From an uncultured Aquimarina sp. (lineage in GTDB: Bacteria; Bacteroidota; Bacteroidia; Flavobacteriales; Flavobacteriaceae), in contig CANLYR010000037.1 in assembly GCA_947495425.1 (NCBI GenBank), positions 1 to 47,592 on the forward strand: a stretch of 47,592 bases of DNA, in the 5' to 3' direction. The notes under the pieces are model-generated. The model did no database searches, was not told where the DNA came from, and saw only the letters and a list, made by a program, of their open reading frames with translations. Positions 16,606 through 25,649 of the stretch are shown one piece after another (within the stretch, counting starts at the first letter, position 1; every line of letters begins with the position of its first letter). The position numbers and the translations under genes are program-made.

Positions 16606-17856
16606 TTGAGTATTGTATACAACATTTTAATTTTGATATTCAACAAAATGCTTCCGGCTATTGGATTACTTAGCCCAAAACTGAAGTTATTTGTAAACGG
16701 AAGAAAATCAACTTTCCCGACAGTAAAAAAACATTGTTCTAATCAAGATCAGGAAGTTTTGTGGTTTCATTGTGCGTCTTTAGGGGAGTATGAGCAAGGT
16801 GTCCCTGTTATGGAAGCCCTAAAAAAGAAATATCCAGATTATAAATTGGTAGTTACTTTTTTTTCTCCTTCGGGTTATGAAGCAAAGAAAAAAAGTACGC
16901 TTGCAGATGTTATTGTCTACCTTCCTTTGGATACAAAATCAAATGCTATCAAGTTTGTTGAATTAGTAAACCCCAAACTTGCCGTATTTGTTAAGTATGA
17001 GTTTTGGCCAAATTATCTAAAAACACTTAAGGCAAAAAATATCCCTACTGTATTTATATCAACAACATTTAGAGAAGATCAGATATTCTTTACATGGTAT
17101 GGTGGCTTTATGAGAAAAGCACTCAAAACAATAGATCATTTTTTTGTTCAGGATGTGATGTCTAAAAACCTGATTGAATCCTTGGGTTTCAATAACACAA
17201 CCTTGAGTGGTGATACTCGTTTTGATAGGGTAAGCCATCAAATTGAAATGGATAATGATGTCGATTTTATCGCTGAGTTTATTAATGGTAGACTTTGTAT
17301 TGTAATTGGAAGCTCCTGGCCAGAGGATGAAGCTATTTTTATAGATTTTGTAAATAAGGCTCCAGATGATGTCTGTTTTATTATTGCTCCGCATGAGATT
17401 AAAGAGAGTAGCGTGAATTCTTTGCGACAAAAAATCAACAAGAAAACGATTGTATATTCTGAAAAAGAGAGAAAACAAATGCATGTTCATCAAGTTTTTA
17501 TAATGGATACCATTGGATATTTATCTCGCGTGTATAGCTATGGAGATATTGCTTATGTTGGGGGTGCTATGGGAACTGGAGGATTGCATAATATTTTGGA
17601 ACCAGCCACCTTTGGGATTCCAATTGTTATTGGTAAGAATTTTGAAAAATTCAGAGAAGCCATTCAGCTTCAAAAGCTAGCGGGTTTATTTTCTGCGACA
17701 ACACCAGAGGGTTTCTATCAAATAATGACTAAGCTCATTACGGATAAAAAATTTAGAGAAAAAACAGGAATGATCGCAGGACATTTTATCAATAGCAATA
17801 CCGGTGCAACAAACTTGATTGTAGCATATTTAGTTAAAAAAATAGAGAAAGCTTAA
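16606..17856 (+). CDS. waaA: 3-deoxy-D-manno-octulosonic acid (KDO) transferase
   Basis: 416 aa, usual length for WaaA/KdtA (GT30). It transfers KDO from CMP-KDO to lipid A precursor at the inner face of the cytoplasmic membrane. Seen: an N-terminal hydrophobic anchor (IVYNILILIFNKML), the VNGRKSTFP segment, WFHCASLGEYEQGVPVMEAL (SxGE catalytic Glu region), VVTFFSPSGYE, IGSSWPEDE, and the C-terminal CMP-binding half with YVGGAMGTGGLHNILEPATFGIP. The start is a TTG at 16606; the first ATG (16648) would remove the anchor. Its TAA stop lies inside the left end of a foldback element (17853-18028), so the element probably inserted at, and now supplies, the gene's end. Confidence 0.9.
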   Translation: MSIVYNILILIFNKMLPAIGLLSPKLKLFVNGRKSTFPTVKKHCSNQDQEVLWFHCASLGEYEQGVPVMEALKKKYPDYKLVVTFFSPSGYEAKKKSTLADVIVYLPLDTKSNAIKFVELVNPKLAVFVKYEFWPNYLKTLKAKNIPTVFISTTFREDQIFFTWYGGFMRKALKTIDHFFVQDVMSKNLIESLGFNNTTLSGDTRFDRVSHQIEMDNDVDFIAEFINGRLCIVIGSSWPEDEAIFIDFVNKAPDDVCFIIAPHEIKESSVNSLRQKINKKTIVYSEKERKQMHVHQVFIMDTIGYLSRVYSYGDIAYVGGAMGTGGLHNILEPATFGIPIVIGKNFEKFREAIQLQKLAGLFSATTPEGFYQIMTKLITDKKFREKTGMIAGHFINSNTGATNLIVAYLVKKIEKA

Positions 17857-18028
17857 ACCCGTTTTATGCTTTAGAAAATCTATTACAGTTTGTAATCGCC
17901 GCAAAACCTATCGCTACACTACATTTTCAAATTTCACCATAACATGCTATGCTAAAATTCGTAAAATGTCAGGTTTTATTGCGTTTCCAACCTTCATAAC
18001 GAAATTCTAATGCATAAAACGGGTTAAA
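17853..18028. mobile_element. Foldback/MITE-like element with about 24-bp terminal inverted repeats
   Basis: Left end 17853-17876 (TTAAACCCGTTTTATGC...TTAGAA) is the near-perfect inverse of right end 18005-18028 (TTCTAATGCATAAAACGGG..). Similarity continues inward: CGCCGCAAAACCT on the left against CGCAATAAAACCT on the reversed right, and ACATTTTCAAATTTCACCATA against ACATTTTACGAATTTTAGCATA. Almost the whole 176 bp can fold as one imperfect hairpin centred near CATGCTATG. It has no gene. The right-end motif recurs at three other sites in the window. Confidence 0.7.
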
Positions 18029-18144
18029 AGTAGCAAAGTGTTTAAAAGTAAAAATTTATGTCACTTCTACAGTAATCGAATACACTTCAAAAAATAGTTT
18101 ATGGGCTTAGCATGTCTGAAACACTTACTTTGTTACTTTTAGAA

Positions 18145-18801
18145 CTAAACTGTTACTGCTTCATTAAAATATCTTCTAAACGGAAGCATTTCTTTGTATA
18201 CGCGGATCACCTTATCCATAAAATCATCACCTAAAATATCTTTTTGAGAAAGAGGATATACTACAGCAAACGTTTTATGACGCAATAGATCAATATATTC
18301 ATGATCACTGCTATATCCTTTTGGGGTAGTTTTTAATTTATCTTTATCTACCAAAAGCCCTCCAAATGTATCTTTGAAACTTTTTTTATTTAAAATTTTA
18401 AGTAATTCATCACCATTATAATCTATCGCTTCTCGAATACTACTTAATATGTTATGATCTGGTTTCCAATATCCTCCAGCCAATAAAGATTCAGAGCGTC
18501 CAAGATGAACATAAAAATCTCCTTGTTTGGTTCTCTGATCTAATCCAGCGCCAAAATGATCTTTATAAACAGGTTTATTGGGATGAAAAAGAAGATTATT
18601 GTTGATACGATTAATACCTTTTTTACCGGGAGTCGGATAGTATCCGGGATCGATAATAGCTAATTTTGTATCCAATTCATCTAACCAAAGTATAAATGAA
18701 TTTCTGATGGTTTGATACTGTTTTCTATTTGCATCCATCCATTCCTTATGATTATTATCCTGTAAATCCTGAAGGAATTGAAATAGTGCTTTAAAATCCA
18801 T
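18145..18801 (-). CDS. DUF2461 family protein
   Basis: 218 aa from the ATG at 18801; the frame extends upstream into the kinase gene but the family starts at MDFKALFQFLQDLQxNN. Characteristic segments: NNHKEWMDANRKQYQ, INRINNNLLFHPNKPVYKDHFGAGL, FYVHLGRSESLLAGGYWKPD, the basic LRHKTFAVVYPLS. This is the TIGR02453/DUF2461 family of unknown biochemical function, soluble and cytoplasmic. The ATG lies 26 bp beyond the stop of the upstream deoxynucleoside kinase gene (18827), so the two genes do not overlap but are probably cotranscribed. Confidence 0.85.
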   Translation of the reverse strand: MDFKALFQFLQDLQDNNHKEWMDANRKQYQTIRNSFILWLDELDTKLAIIDPGYYPTPGKKGINRINNNLLFHPNKPVYKDHFGAGLDQRTKQGDFYVHLGRSESLLAGGYWKPDHNILSSIREAIDYNGDELLKILNKKSFKDTFGGLLVDKDKLKTTPKGYSSDHEYIDLLRHKTFAVVYPLSQKDILGDDFMDKVIRVYKEMLPFRRYFNEAVTV

Positions 18802-18826
18802 GTCGAGAGAAAAGTATTGTTTTTTT

Positions 18827-19441
18827 TTAGAATAAGCCGTTAAGTTCTGCGTCAATACGGTTAATGATATTTCCCAGATCTTCAGGATTATCCACAAAAT
18901 TAAGGTGGTCGACATCAACAATCAGAAGGTTGCCTTTATCATAATCATGAGCCCAGGCTTCATAACGCTCATTGAGTCTGCTTAAATAATCAATACTGAT
19001 TGTATTTTCATATTCGCGACCACGTTTATGAATTTGTGATACCAGGTTTGGGATACTACTTCTAAGATAAATCAATAAATCGGGTCCCTCTACAACGGCT
19101 TCCATAAGATCAAAAAGCGACTTGTAATTTTCAAAATCACGATTGGTCATTAATCCCATAGCATGCAGATTTGGTGCAAAAATATAGGCATCCTCATATA
19201 TTGTTCTGTCCTGTATGATATCTTTACCACCTTCTCGAATTTCAAGGATTTGTCTAAAACGACTATTAAGGAAATAAATCTGAAGATTAAATGACCATCT
19301 TTCCATTTTATTGTAAAAATCCTCTAAATAAGGGTTTTCTAATACATCCTCAAAATGAGCTTCCCATTTATAATGTTTAGCAAGTAATCGGGTTAATGTA
19401 GTTTTACCAGCTCCGATATTTCCAGCAATAGCTATATGCAT
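18827..19441 (-). CDS. Deoxynucleoside kinase (dAK/dGK type)
   Basis: 204 aa from the ATG at 19441, where the P-loop begins properly: MHIAIAGNIGAGKTTLTRLL. Further landmarks: FEDVLENPYLEDFY (substrate pocket), IIQDRTIYEDAYIF (DRx motif), IYLRSSIPNLVSQIHKRGREYE (Arg-rich lid) and IVDVDHLNF near the end. It phosphorylates deoxyadenosine/deoxyguanosine (or related nucleosides) for salvage in the cytoplasm. Length fits the dNK family. The nucleoside preference cannot be read from motifs alone. First gene of a two-gene unit with DUF2461. Confidence 0.88.
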   Translation of the reverse strand: MHIAIAGNIGAGKTTLTRLLAKHYKWEAHFEDVLENPYLEDFYNKMERWSFNLQIYFLNSRFRQILEIREGGKDIIQDRTIYEDAYIFAPNLHAMGLMTNRDFENYKSLFDLMEAVVEGPDLLIYLRSSIPNLVSQIHKRGREYENTISIDYLSRLNERYEAWAHDYDKGNLLIVDVDHLNFVDNPEDLGNIINRIDAELNGLF

Positions 19442-19747
19442 AGTTGATTCTTTTCTTGGGCTTATTTTTGAATTATAGGTCAAAAGGGGTCGTAAATATA
19501 GTGGATTTTATGAGTAACATAAAAAGGATATATAAGAATTTGTAGCAGACATAAATTTTGAAACTCTAACGTATCGTTAATCAAGATCATAAATTCATGA
19601 AGATTTGAAGTTAGTCATCGACCTCTGGACAAGCCTTAGCGCATTCAAATCCCACTGTATCTGCCTGAGACAGGATAATCAAGTAAAACAATACTTGTAA
19701 TGATAGCAAGTGTTATTTCGACCAAGTTATAATAACATATAAATGTG
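19442..19747. other. Divergent intergenic region, no gene seen
   Basis: Separates the leftward kinase gene from the rightward DUF302 gene. I see no reading frame with protein character and no strong hairpin; promoters for both sides presumably lie here. Confidence 0.4.
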
Positions 19748-20272
19748 ATGATAAAAGTTTATAAAATTGCTATAGTGTTGTTTCTGTTACTAATTACATC
19801 TTGTAATTCAAACCAAAAAGATACGTCTAATGAAGCACAAATTAATCGAGAGCAAAAAATGAAGACAATTAAAGATCATGGAGTAATTACAAAAGTGAGT
19901 GCTCAGGATTTTGAAAAAACGTATACTACTTTAGTTAACGTTATAACTAGTAATCCCAATTTGAAGATTATAACAGAGCTTGATCATCAGGCGAATGCAG
20001 CCTCTGTTGGATTAGAATTAAAGCCTACCAGAGTCATCATGTTTGGGAACCCCAATTTAGGAACACCACTGATGCAGAATGCACAAATAACAGGCTTAGA
20101 TCTGCCTCAAAAGATTTTGGTCTGGGAGGATCACCAGGGTGAAGTAAAAGTATCCTATAATGATCCTTTTTATTTAGAAGAACGACACGGTATAAAAGAG
20201 AAAAATGAAGTGCTTCAAAAAATAAATGGTGCCTTGGGCGCGCTTTCTGATAAGGCAATAGGTAATTTTTAA
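19748..20272 (+). CDS. DUF302 lipoprotein
   Basis: 174 aa from the ATG at 19748 (a GTG lies one codon earlier). Lipobox LLITSC (Cys19). The mature part has the DUF302 pattern: DFEKTYTTLVNVITSNPNLKIITELDHQANAASVGLELKPTRVIMFGNPNLGTPLMQ and LPQKILVWEDHQGEVKVSYNDPFYLEERHGI. DUF302 proteins form small alpha/beta dimers; the role is unknown, with suggestions of stress or metal links in some species. Convergent with the small membrane protein on the other strand, whose stop lies 13 bp away. Confidence 0.85.
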   Translation: MIKVYKIAIVLFLLLITSCNSNQKDTSNEAQINREQKMKTIKDHGVITKVSAQDFEKTYTTLVNVITSNPNLKIITELDHQANAASVGLELKPTRVIMFGNPNLGTPLMQNAQITGLDLPQKILVWEDHQGEVKVSYNDPFYLEERHGIKEKNEVLQKINGALGALSDKAIGNF

Positions 20273-20284
20273 CGTACAAAAGCA

Positions 20285-20626
20285 TTAATTCTGAAGTCTC
20301 ACCTTAATAGGGCCTCCGCTAGATACATAACTTCCTCCAATTTCATCAATATTTACATCTAGTTCATCTTGAGTACTTATGGCGTTGAGATCAACTTTTA
20401 GCTTGTCGTAAGTATCGATATTTTTAATGTTTACATCGATTTCATCGGTGTTGCTTAGTCGCACAGTTATAGATCCATCATCATTGATAGGTATAATTCC
20501 GTGATATGCAGTTGGGGTATTATTTGCATGCGCTTTTGGGATTAGATTACTATCTTTTACTACAATGATAACCAGGCATACAGCAATAATAGTAAAGATA
20601 AATTTGGTGTAACTATCAGTTTTCAT
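20285..20626 (-). CDS. Small membrane-anchored protein of unknown function
   Basis: 113 aa. A single N-terminal membrane segment (FIFTIIAVCLVIIVV, residues about 9-23) follows a short charged start, so the rest is periplasmic or membrane-bound. The exported part is acidic and repetitive: SITVRLSNTDEIDVNIKNID, DKLKVDLNAI, DELDVNIDEI, an Asp-x-Asn/Lys beta pattern that looks like three related strands. The end (GGPIKVRLQN) is typical of a family I have seen in flavobacteria without assigned function. Confidence 0.65.
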   Translation of the reverse strand: MKTDSYTKFIFTIIAVCLVIIVVKDSNLIPKAHANNTPTAYHGIIPINDDGSITVRLSNTDEIDVNIKNIDTYDKLKVDLNAISTQDELDVNIDEIGGSYVSSGGPIKVRLQN

Positions 20627-20694
20627 AAGATATAGTTTTATGTTTCTATAAAGATACCAATAAAGGCGACAAGACCTTATAGATTTTATTTCAC

Positions 20695-20723
20695 AACAAA
20701 AAAGACTGCCTTTCCAGACAGTC
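20695..20723 (-). terminator. Intrinsic terminator of the DoxX-like gene
   Basis: On the minus strand GACTGTCT pairs with AGGCAGTC (8 bp, one G-T pair, GGAA loop) followed directly by TTTTTT. It is 30 bases past the DoxX-like stop codon. Confidence 0.85.
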
Positions 20724-20754
20724 TCTTCAATTCTGGTATGAATACATACCTCTT

Positions 20755-21132
20755 CTAGACCTTAAGTAAATCTTTGTATCTGTCCCTATGAATATAAAGC
20801 ATAAGGATATTTAATGCCAAAAATGACACACCGATATACCAATGTTTGGTATCTAATTTAATGTGATACAAAAAAGCATTGACAGACACACTCATTAGTA
20901 CCACCATCATTAATGGGACAAACCTGTTGGCCAACAATGCAACTCCTGCACAAATTTCTACGATAGCTACGAGCATCATAGTTTTAGAGGATACTAAAGC
21001 CCTTAAAAAGCTTGAAGCAATTTTTGTTGAAGGTGCGGGAGGATCCATAAAATAAAACAATTTGTTACATCCAAAAAATAGTATGGCAAGACCAAATACG
21101 ATCTTAATTCCCAAGATTACTTTTGCATTCAT
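20755..21132 (-). CDS. DoxX-like membrane protein
   Basis: 125 aa with four hydrophobic segments (about 5-22, 50-68, 72-90, 97-112), no signal peptide. The pattern GIKIVFGLAILFFGCNKLFYF, MMLVAIVEICAGVALLANRFVPLMMVVLMSVSVNAFLYH is that of the DoxX/DoxD-like superfamily of four-helix inner-membrane proteins, which are linked to thiosulfate or quinone redox in some species, but specific function here is unknown. Stand-alone gene with its own terminator. Confidence 0.75.
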   Translation of the reverse strand: MNAKVILGIKIVFGLAILFFGCNKLFYFMDPPAPSTKIASSFLRALVSSKTMMLVAIVEICAGVALLANRFVPLMMVVLMSVSVNAFLYHIKLDTKHWYIGVSFLALNILMLYIHRDRYKDLLKV

Positions 21133-21350
21133 AGTGATTGAAATTTTGGTTATTCATATGAATAAGTAACGTAGTAACTTTTTTTAAATTGCCGACTAAG
21201 ATATGATCATTGTACAGTTTAAAGGCTATAAATCGCTAAAAAGCCTATTCAATCAGTGATTTTCCTATTTTGTTTACCGTAAAATCTTACAAAAATCAGC
21301 ACTAATTTTTTAAATACCTTACAATCAGCGTTAAAACAAATAAAAAAGGT

Positions 21351-21358
21351 TAGTTTTG
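21351..21358 (+). promoter_or_regulatory. Candidate -7 box (TAGTTTTG)
   Basis: Matches the Bacteroidota TAnnTTTG consensus 68 bases before the acyltransferase ATG. I do not see a good TTG -33 element at the expected distance, so this is tentative. Confidence 0.4.
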
Positions 21359-21425
21359 CGCTTTTTTTAGGCAATAATAGACCTCGAAATTCGTTTTGAG
21401 GCATAACTAACTAAAGACCCCAATA

Positions 21426-22586
21426 ATGACTAAACCCGCCAATCGTTTGTATTTTCTGGATGCAATTCGTGCTTTTGCTATTATGATGATGTTACAAGGG
21501 CATTTTGTGCATGCGCTTTTAGGGGATACGTTTCGTGATCAAAATAATTCAATATTTAACATCTGGCAGTATTTTAGAGGGATTACTGCCCCTACTTTTT
21601 TTACAATTACTGGATTTATTTTCACATATCTATTAGTAAAACAGGATGCTGTTGGATTAGATAATCCACGGGTTTTAAAGGGAGTGAAAAGGGCTGTAAA
21701 AGTTATTTTTTGGGGATATGTACTTCGCTTGAGCCTTTATGCAGTCTTCTCAGGAACAATAAATCCATCCTTTTTCTATGTAGATGTTTTACAATGTATT
21801 GGTACTTCATTATTAGTATTGATAGGGGTGTACCTTCTTACCTATCAATACAATAAAATATTGTTTCAATATATAGTGCTTGGTTTGGGTGTTTTGATTT
21901 TTGTGCTGCAGCCTCTTTATGGTAAATGTATACTCGAATTTTTACCAAAAACAATAGCTAATTATTTCACAAATAGAAATGGATCTATTTTTACGCTGTT
22001 TCCATGGTTTGGCTATGTATGTTTCGGAAGTTTTATGGCAAACTTGTTTGTGCAATACGGGAAACGCAAATTATTTTATTCGTATGCTGTTCTGGTTCTT
22101 TTATCTGTGGGATTGTTCTTGGTGTTTTTCTCTTCTAGCAGTTTAATGTTTCTATATAATACTACGGGAGTTGTAGTTTTTAAGTCAGTAGCCTATAATA
22201 ATTTTTTGTTTATTCGACTAGGAAATGTATGTATACTTTTTTCAGTTTTTTTGCTGTTGAAAGATTATATGACCAATCCTATGTTAACAAAGATTGGAGG
22301 GAAAACGTTATCCATTTATATTATTCATTTTTTTGTCCTTTATGGAAGCTGGTTTGGACTTGGGCTTAGTAGGTTTTTTTATCATGATTTGACACCGATT
22401 GAAGTTGTACTGGGCGCCTTATTGTTTGTGACTAGTATTTGTGCATTAGTCTTATATTATTATAAATATGAAGAAAAGCTGAAGTTTCGATTGCATATAA
22501 TATTAGATACAGTAAAAACTGGTTATTATGATGTTTTTACAATCATCAAAAATGGTATTCTAAATACATATAAAAATATTAGATAA
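21426..22586 (+). CDS. DUF1624/HGSNAT-like polytopic acyltransferase
   Basis: 386 aa with about ten hydrophobic segments. The N-terminus RLYFLDAIRAFAIMMMLQGHFVHALL and FRGITAPTFFTITGFIFTYLL match the catalytic region of DUF1624/YeiB/heparan-alpha-glucosaminide N-acetyltransferase-like proteins, where a conserved His (here in QGHF, residue about 25) passes an acyl group across the membrane to a sugar. Later segments (YNTTGVVVFKSVAYNNF, LSIYIIHFFVLYG) fit the same fold. Substrate not readable. Monocistronic as far as I can see. Confidence 0.75.
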   Translation: MTKPANRLYFLDAIRAFAIMMMLQGHFVHALLGDTFRDQNNSIFNIWQYFRGITAPTFFTITGFIFTYLLVKQDAVGLDNPRVLKGVKRAVKVIFWGYVLRLSLYAVFSGTINPSFFYVDVLQCIGTSLLVLIGVYLLTYQYNKILFQYIVLGLGVLIFVLQPLYGKCILEFLPKTIANYFTNRNGSIFTLFPWFGYVCFGSFMANLFVQYGKRKLFYSYAVLVLLSVGLFLVFFSSSSLMFLYNTTGVVVFKSVAYNNFLFIRLGNVCILFSVFLLLKDYMTNPMLTKIGGKTLSIYIIHFFVLYGSWFGLGLSRFFYHDLTPIEVVLGALLFVTSICALVLYYYKYEEKLKFRLHIILDTVKTGYYDVFTIIKNGILNTYKNIR

Positions 22587-22659
22587 CTAATTATTGAAAA
22601 TTCCAACGACTAGTTCGTAAGTAATTTAGATACCTTAAATTAAAGGTGTAAACTTATTT

Positions 22660-22962
22660 TTACCAATCTGATAAACGCGACTCTGATTCTTTAATTTGTT
22701 TTGGTGCATTTAGATATACGGTATCTATTTTTTTGTATGTATGCACAGTATTTCTAGGATTTGAAAATCTTTTTTTGGTTCTTCTAAGTTGTTTTTTTAT
22801 TTTTTTCCATTCCTTTTCTTTATATGTAGCCTTTTTTGGATCTTCATCTCTTAGATCTTCATAACTAATAGTATTTGAAAGTTGACTGTTAGCATTGTTT
22901 TGTCCTATTGATAAAAAGGATATCAATACGAACGCAAGAGTTATAGAGAGTTTTCGTTTCAT
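22660..22962 (-). CDS. Small secreted basic protein, SRLSxW family member 1
   Basis: 100 aa. Signal peptide MKRKLSITLAFVLISFLSIG, then QNNANSQ. The mature part is Lys-rich: KEKEWKKIKKQLRRTKKRFS, then HTYKKIDTVYLNAPKQ and the ending ESESRLSDW. It is a clear paralogue of the protein at 23435 (shared KEWKKIKKQL, LDTIYL-type segment, SRLSxW end). Same strand, 472 bp apart. Function unknown; family not recognised. Confidence 0.65.
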   Translation of the reverse strand: MKRKLSITLAFVLISFLSIGQNNANSQLSNTISYEDLRDEDPKKATYKEKEWKKIKKQLRRTKKRFSNPRNTVHTYKKIDTVYLNAPKQIKESESRLSDW

Positions 22963-23434
22963 TGTTTTAAGTCTTAAAGATTAAGTTGATACACATAGCT
23001 TTCGAATTGATATGTAATCAAAATTGTAATTATTTGATATTGAGAGACAAATGTAGTGTTGTTATTTTACTCGTGGTAGGGGAGAAACAATAGAAAAGTT
23101 CAGGGTTTTTTCCCCTGTAAAAGGTGTAAAACTATGCGTGTTTAATTCTTTCGTGATAAAATTATAGTGTATTCAATACTCCTACCGCAAACAGACACAA
23201 CAAGATTTAAATGTTCGAAGGCTTGCCTAAACATCACAATTCAGTTTCTTATACGTGTCTTTAGGGCTACCCCCAGAGGTTCTTTGCTGTTTAAAAAAAA
23301 ATAATTGAATATGCAGTCAATATACAGAAAATCACTGCTAGAAATTTCTATTAAAGTTAAAAAATATCACATTTTAAAAAATGTAATACATGTTATATAT
23401 AGTAAAATAAATTTTTTAGAGATTGATGGTTATG
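22963..23434. other. Spacer between the two paralogous small genes
   Basis: No credible gene. A small hairpin CAGGG-TTTTTTC-CCCTG sits at 23101-23117. The sequence TAAAAGGTGTAAAAC at about 23118 resembles TAAAGGTGTAAAC at 22645, just outside the 3' end of the other paralogue, so some flanking sequence may have been duplicated with the genes. Confidence 0.35.
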
Positions 23435-23797
23435 TTACCACCCTGATAAACGAGATTTTTCACGTTGAGTTGGGATATCCAGATAAATAGTATCCAACGT
23501 TCTAGAAGAGTGAATGCTATTTTGTTCAGATATTCTTTGTTTATTTTTCAGAAGTTGTTTTTTTATTTTTTTCCACTCTTTTTTACTATAAAACTTTTTG
23601 TCTCGATACGAGATATTTTTGATAGGAATTCTCAAAAGTAGCCTGTCTGCCAAAGGTATTTCGTCGGTAGTGTAGTGCTTTTCCTGAATTTGATCATCAA
23701 TAGAATTAACAGAAGAAAAATTATTTTTGTAATCTTGCCCAAATGAAGTGCTAAAAATACATAAGAATACGATAGTTGCTAAAACTTTTGTTTTCAT
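23435..23797 (-). CDS. Small secreted basic protein, SRLSxW family member 2
   Basis: 120 aa. Signal peptide MKTKVLATIVFLCIFSTSFG then QDYKNN. It carries an extra acidic/neutral stretch (about 25-60) absent from the shorter paralogue, then YSKKEWKKIKKQLLKNKQRIS, TLDTIYLDIPTQ and the ending KSRLSGW. The conserved C-terminal SRLSxW and the KEWKKIKKQL helix define the family. No catalytic motif. Secreted or periplasmic by the signal peptide. Confidence 0.65.
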   Translation of the reverse strand: MKTKVLATIVFLCIFSTSFGQDYKNNFSSVNSIDDQIQEKHYTTDEIPLADRLLLRIPIKNISYRDKKFYSKKEWKKIKKQLLKNKQRISEQNSIHSSRTLDTIYLDIPTQREKSRLSGW

Positions 23798-24047
23798 TTC
23801 CCTAAAATTTTGATACGTGTATATTGATTACTTTTATTATTCTTCTAAGATTATTGGTAGATTCCCAGTTTTATACCAAAAACTATAAAAGAATTATTAA
23901 TATTCACTCCCCCGAACTGGTATAGTATATACCTAAATATTAATATTGTAAAGGTAAGGATAAAAGTTTATGTACAAATACGGAAAAACCGCATTTTTAT
24001 TGGGTATTTTCGAAAATTCGATGAAGTACTTTAAAACAAGATGTATG

Positions 24048-25304
24048 CTATATTTCAAATGCATTTTTTACAGCATCAACATAATCAAGTTTCTCCCACG
24101 TAAAAAGTTCTACTTCTTTTTCTATTTTACCAGAATATGGACTTTCAAAAACCTTAGTAATGGTCTTTGAATCTTTCCCCATATGTCCATATGCGGCAGT
24201 TTCTAAGTAAATAGGATTACGTAGTTTGAGACGTTTTTCTATTGCAGCAGGGCGCATATCAAAAATCTCAGCCACTTTTTTAGCAATTTCACCATCGGTT
24301 AATCCTAATGAACTACTACCGTAGGTATCTACAAAAATCGAAGTCGGTTCTACAACGCCTATGGCATAGGATACTTGTACTAATACTTCGTTGGCTACTC
24401 CTGCAGCCACCAGATTTTTTGCAATATGTCTGGATGCATAAGCAGCAGATCTATCTACTTTGCTTGGGTCTTTTCCAGAAAAAGCACCTCCTCCATGAGC
24501 TCCTTTACCACCGTAAGTGTCAACAATAATTTTTCTTCCGGTAAGACCAGTGTCTCCATGTGGTCCACCAATTACAAATTTTCCAGTAGGATTGATATGA
24601 TATTCAATTTGATCATTAAACAATTCCTGAATATATTGAGGTAATTGAGCGATTACTTTTGGGATTAAAATAGAAATGATGTCACTTTTAATTTTTTTCA
24701 GCATTACCTCATCATTACTATCAAAATCATCATGTTGTGTAGATACGACAATAGCTACAATGCGTTGCGGTACATTATCATCACTATACTCAATAGTTAC
24801 CTGGCTTTTAGAATCTGGGCGTAAATAAGGAATTGTAGTACCTTCTCGTCTTAAGTTAGCTAATTCGATTAGGATCTTATGAGATATATCAAGGGCTAAT
24901 GGCATATAATTAGCAGTTTCTTTGGTAGCGTACCCAAACATCATTCCTTGATCTCCTGCTCCCTGCTCTTCTTTTGTTTCTCTATCAACACCTTGATTTA
25001 TATCCTGAGATTGCTCATGGATCAAAGAGATTACACCACAAGAATCCCCGCTAAATTGATACGCACCTTTGGTATATCCAATGTTGTTAATTACTTCTCT
25101 AGCAATGTGCTGCACATCGAGATATGTTTTAGATTTCACTTCTCCGGCCAATACCACTTGCCCTGTAGTGACTAAGGTTTCACATGCAACTTTCGAATTT
25201 GGATCAAAAGCCAAAAAATTATCTAATAATGCGTCACTAATTTGATCTGCTACTTTATCTGGATGTCCTTCAGATACACTTTCTGAAGTGAATAAATATG
25301 CCAT
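24048..25304 (-). CDS. metK: S-adenosylmethionine synthetase
   Basis: 418 aa. Makes SAM from methionine and ATP in the cytoplasm. Family marks: [24 protein letters not shown] (ATP-site His16), [66 protein letters not shown]. Full length. The leader on the minus strand (25305 to about 25470) holds a probable SAM-II riboswitch and a TACCTTTG -7 box, so it is probably repressed by its own product. Divergent from the metY operon, which has its own SAM-I riboswitch. Confidence 0.97.
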   Translation of the reverse strand: MAYLFTSESVSEGHPDKVADQISDALLDNFLAFDPNSKVACETLVTTGQVVLAGEVKSKTYLDVQHIAREVINNIGYTKGAYQFSGDSCGVISLIHEQSQDINQGVDRETKEEQGAGDQGMMFGYATKETANYMPLALDISHKILIELANLRREGTTIPYLRPDSKSQVTIEYSDDNVPQRIVAIVVSTQHDDFDSNDEVMLKKIKSDIISILIPKVIAQLPQYIQELFNDQIEYHINPTGKFVIGGPHGDTGLTGRKIIVDTYGGKGAHGGGAFSGKDPSKVDRSAAYASRHIAKNLVAAGVANEVLVQVSYAIGVVEPTSIFVDTYGSSSLGLTDGEIAKKVAEIFDMRPAAIEKRLKLRNPIYLETAAYGHMGKDSKTITKVFESPYSGKIEKEVELFTWEKLDYVDAVKNAFEI

Positions 25305-25370
25305 TTGTTGTTTGTTTATAGAGCAAGGTAGGACACAATTGCAAAATGTAGCTTTCGATAAAATAACATT

Positions 25371-25465
25371 AATCGAACTGCTTTAGCATTTTTACTGTTT
25401 TTGACAGTAACATTGAATTGCTTTCAATGCTTTTTGGGTTGCAATCAGTCAAATCTTTCCCTGAA
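25371..25465 (-). ncRNA. Probable SAM-II (SAM_alpha-type) riboswitch in the metK leader
   Basis: Reading the minus strand: GGG - AAAGATTTGACTGATTGCAA - CCC forms P1 around a loop carrying the GATTTG and TTGCA words that I recall as SAM-II hallmarks; the 3' part AAATGCTAAAGCAGTTCG carries the GCTAAAG word. GACTG in the loop can pair with CAGTT(C) in the tail as the H-type pseudoknot. The connecting loop is enlarged by two 7-bp hairpins (25411-25429 and 25392-25410). The element starts only about 5 bases after the predicted transcription start and ends 66 bases before the metK ATG. It is called from memory of the consensus. Confidence 0.7.
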
Positions 25466-25476
25466 AAATATTTCGG

Positions 25477-25484
25477 CAAAGGTA
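25477..25484 (-). promoter_or_regulatory. metK -7 box (TACCTTTG)
   Basis: Exact TAnnTTTG match on the minus strand. It places transcription start near 25470, immediately before the SAM-II-like aptamer. No clear TTG is seen at -33. Confidence 0.6.
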
Positions 25485-25649
25485 AAAAAAATGACGATAC
25501 TTAAAAGTATTTAACGTATCATTAATTTTTGTCAGCTGAAACCAGGTTTAGTAAATTATTTCTCTAAATAATACAATTTTATAAAGAAGTGTTCTCTGAT
25601 TTAAAAATAATTACTAGATTTGCTTCAAGTTTCTTATACATTTTAGATT

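Noticed and set aside
17853..18028. Integron attC site / cassette array for the end-motif family
   Set aside because: The GTTAAAT-like ends and foldback are suggestive, but spacing is kilobases, genes lie on both strands, and no integrase is seen; a MITE-like element is simpler.
20037..20285. 82-codon minus-strand frame
   Set aside because: Antisense to the DUF302 gene and without signal or family character.
23305..23490. 61-codon plus-strand frame
   Set aside because: Runs antisense into the small secreted protein gene and has low-complexity AT composition.
24308..24644. Plus-strand frames inside metK
   Set aside because: Antisense shadows of a highly conserved gene.
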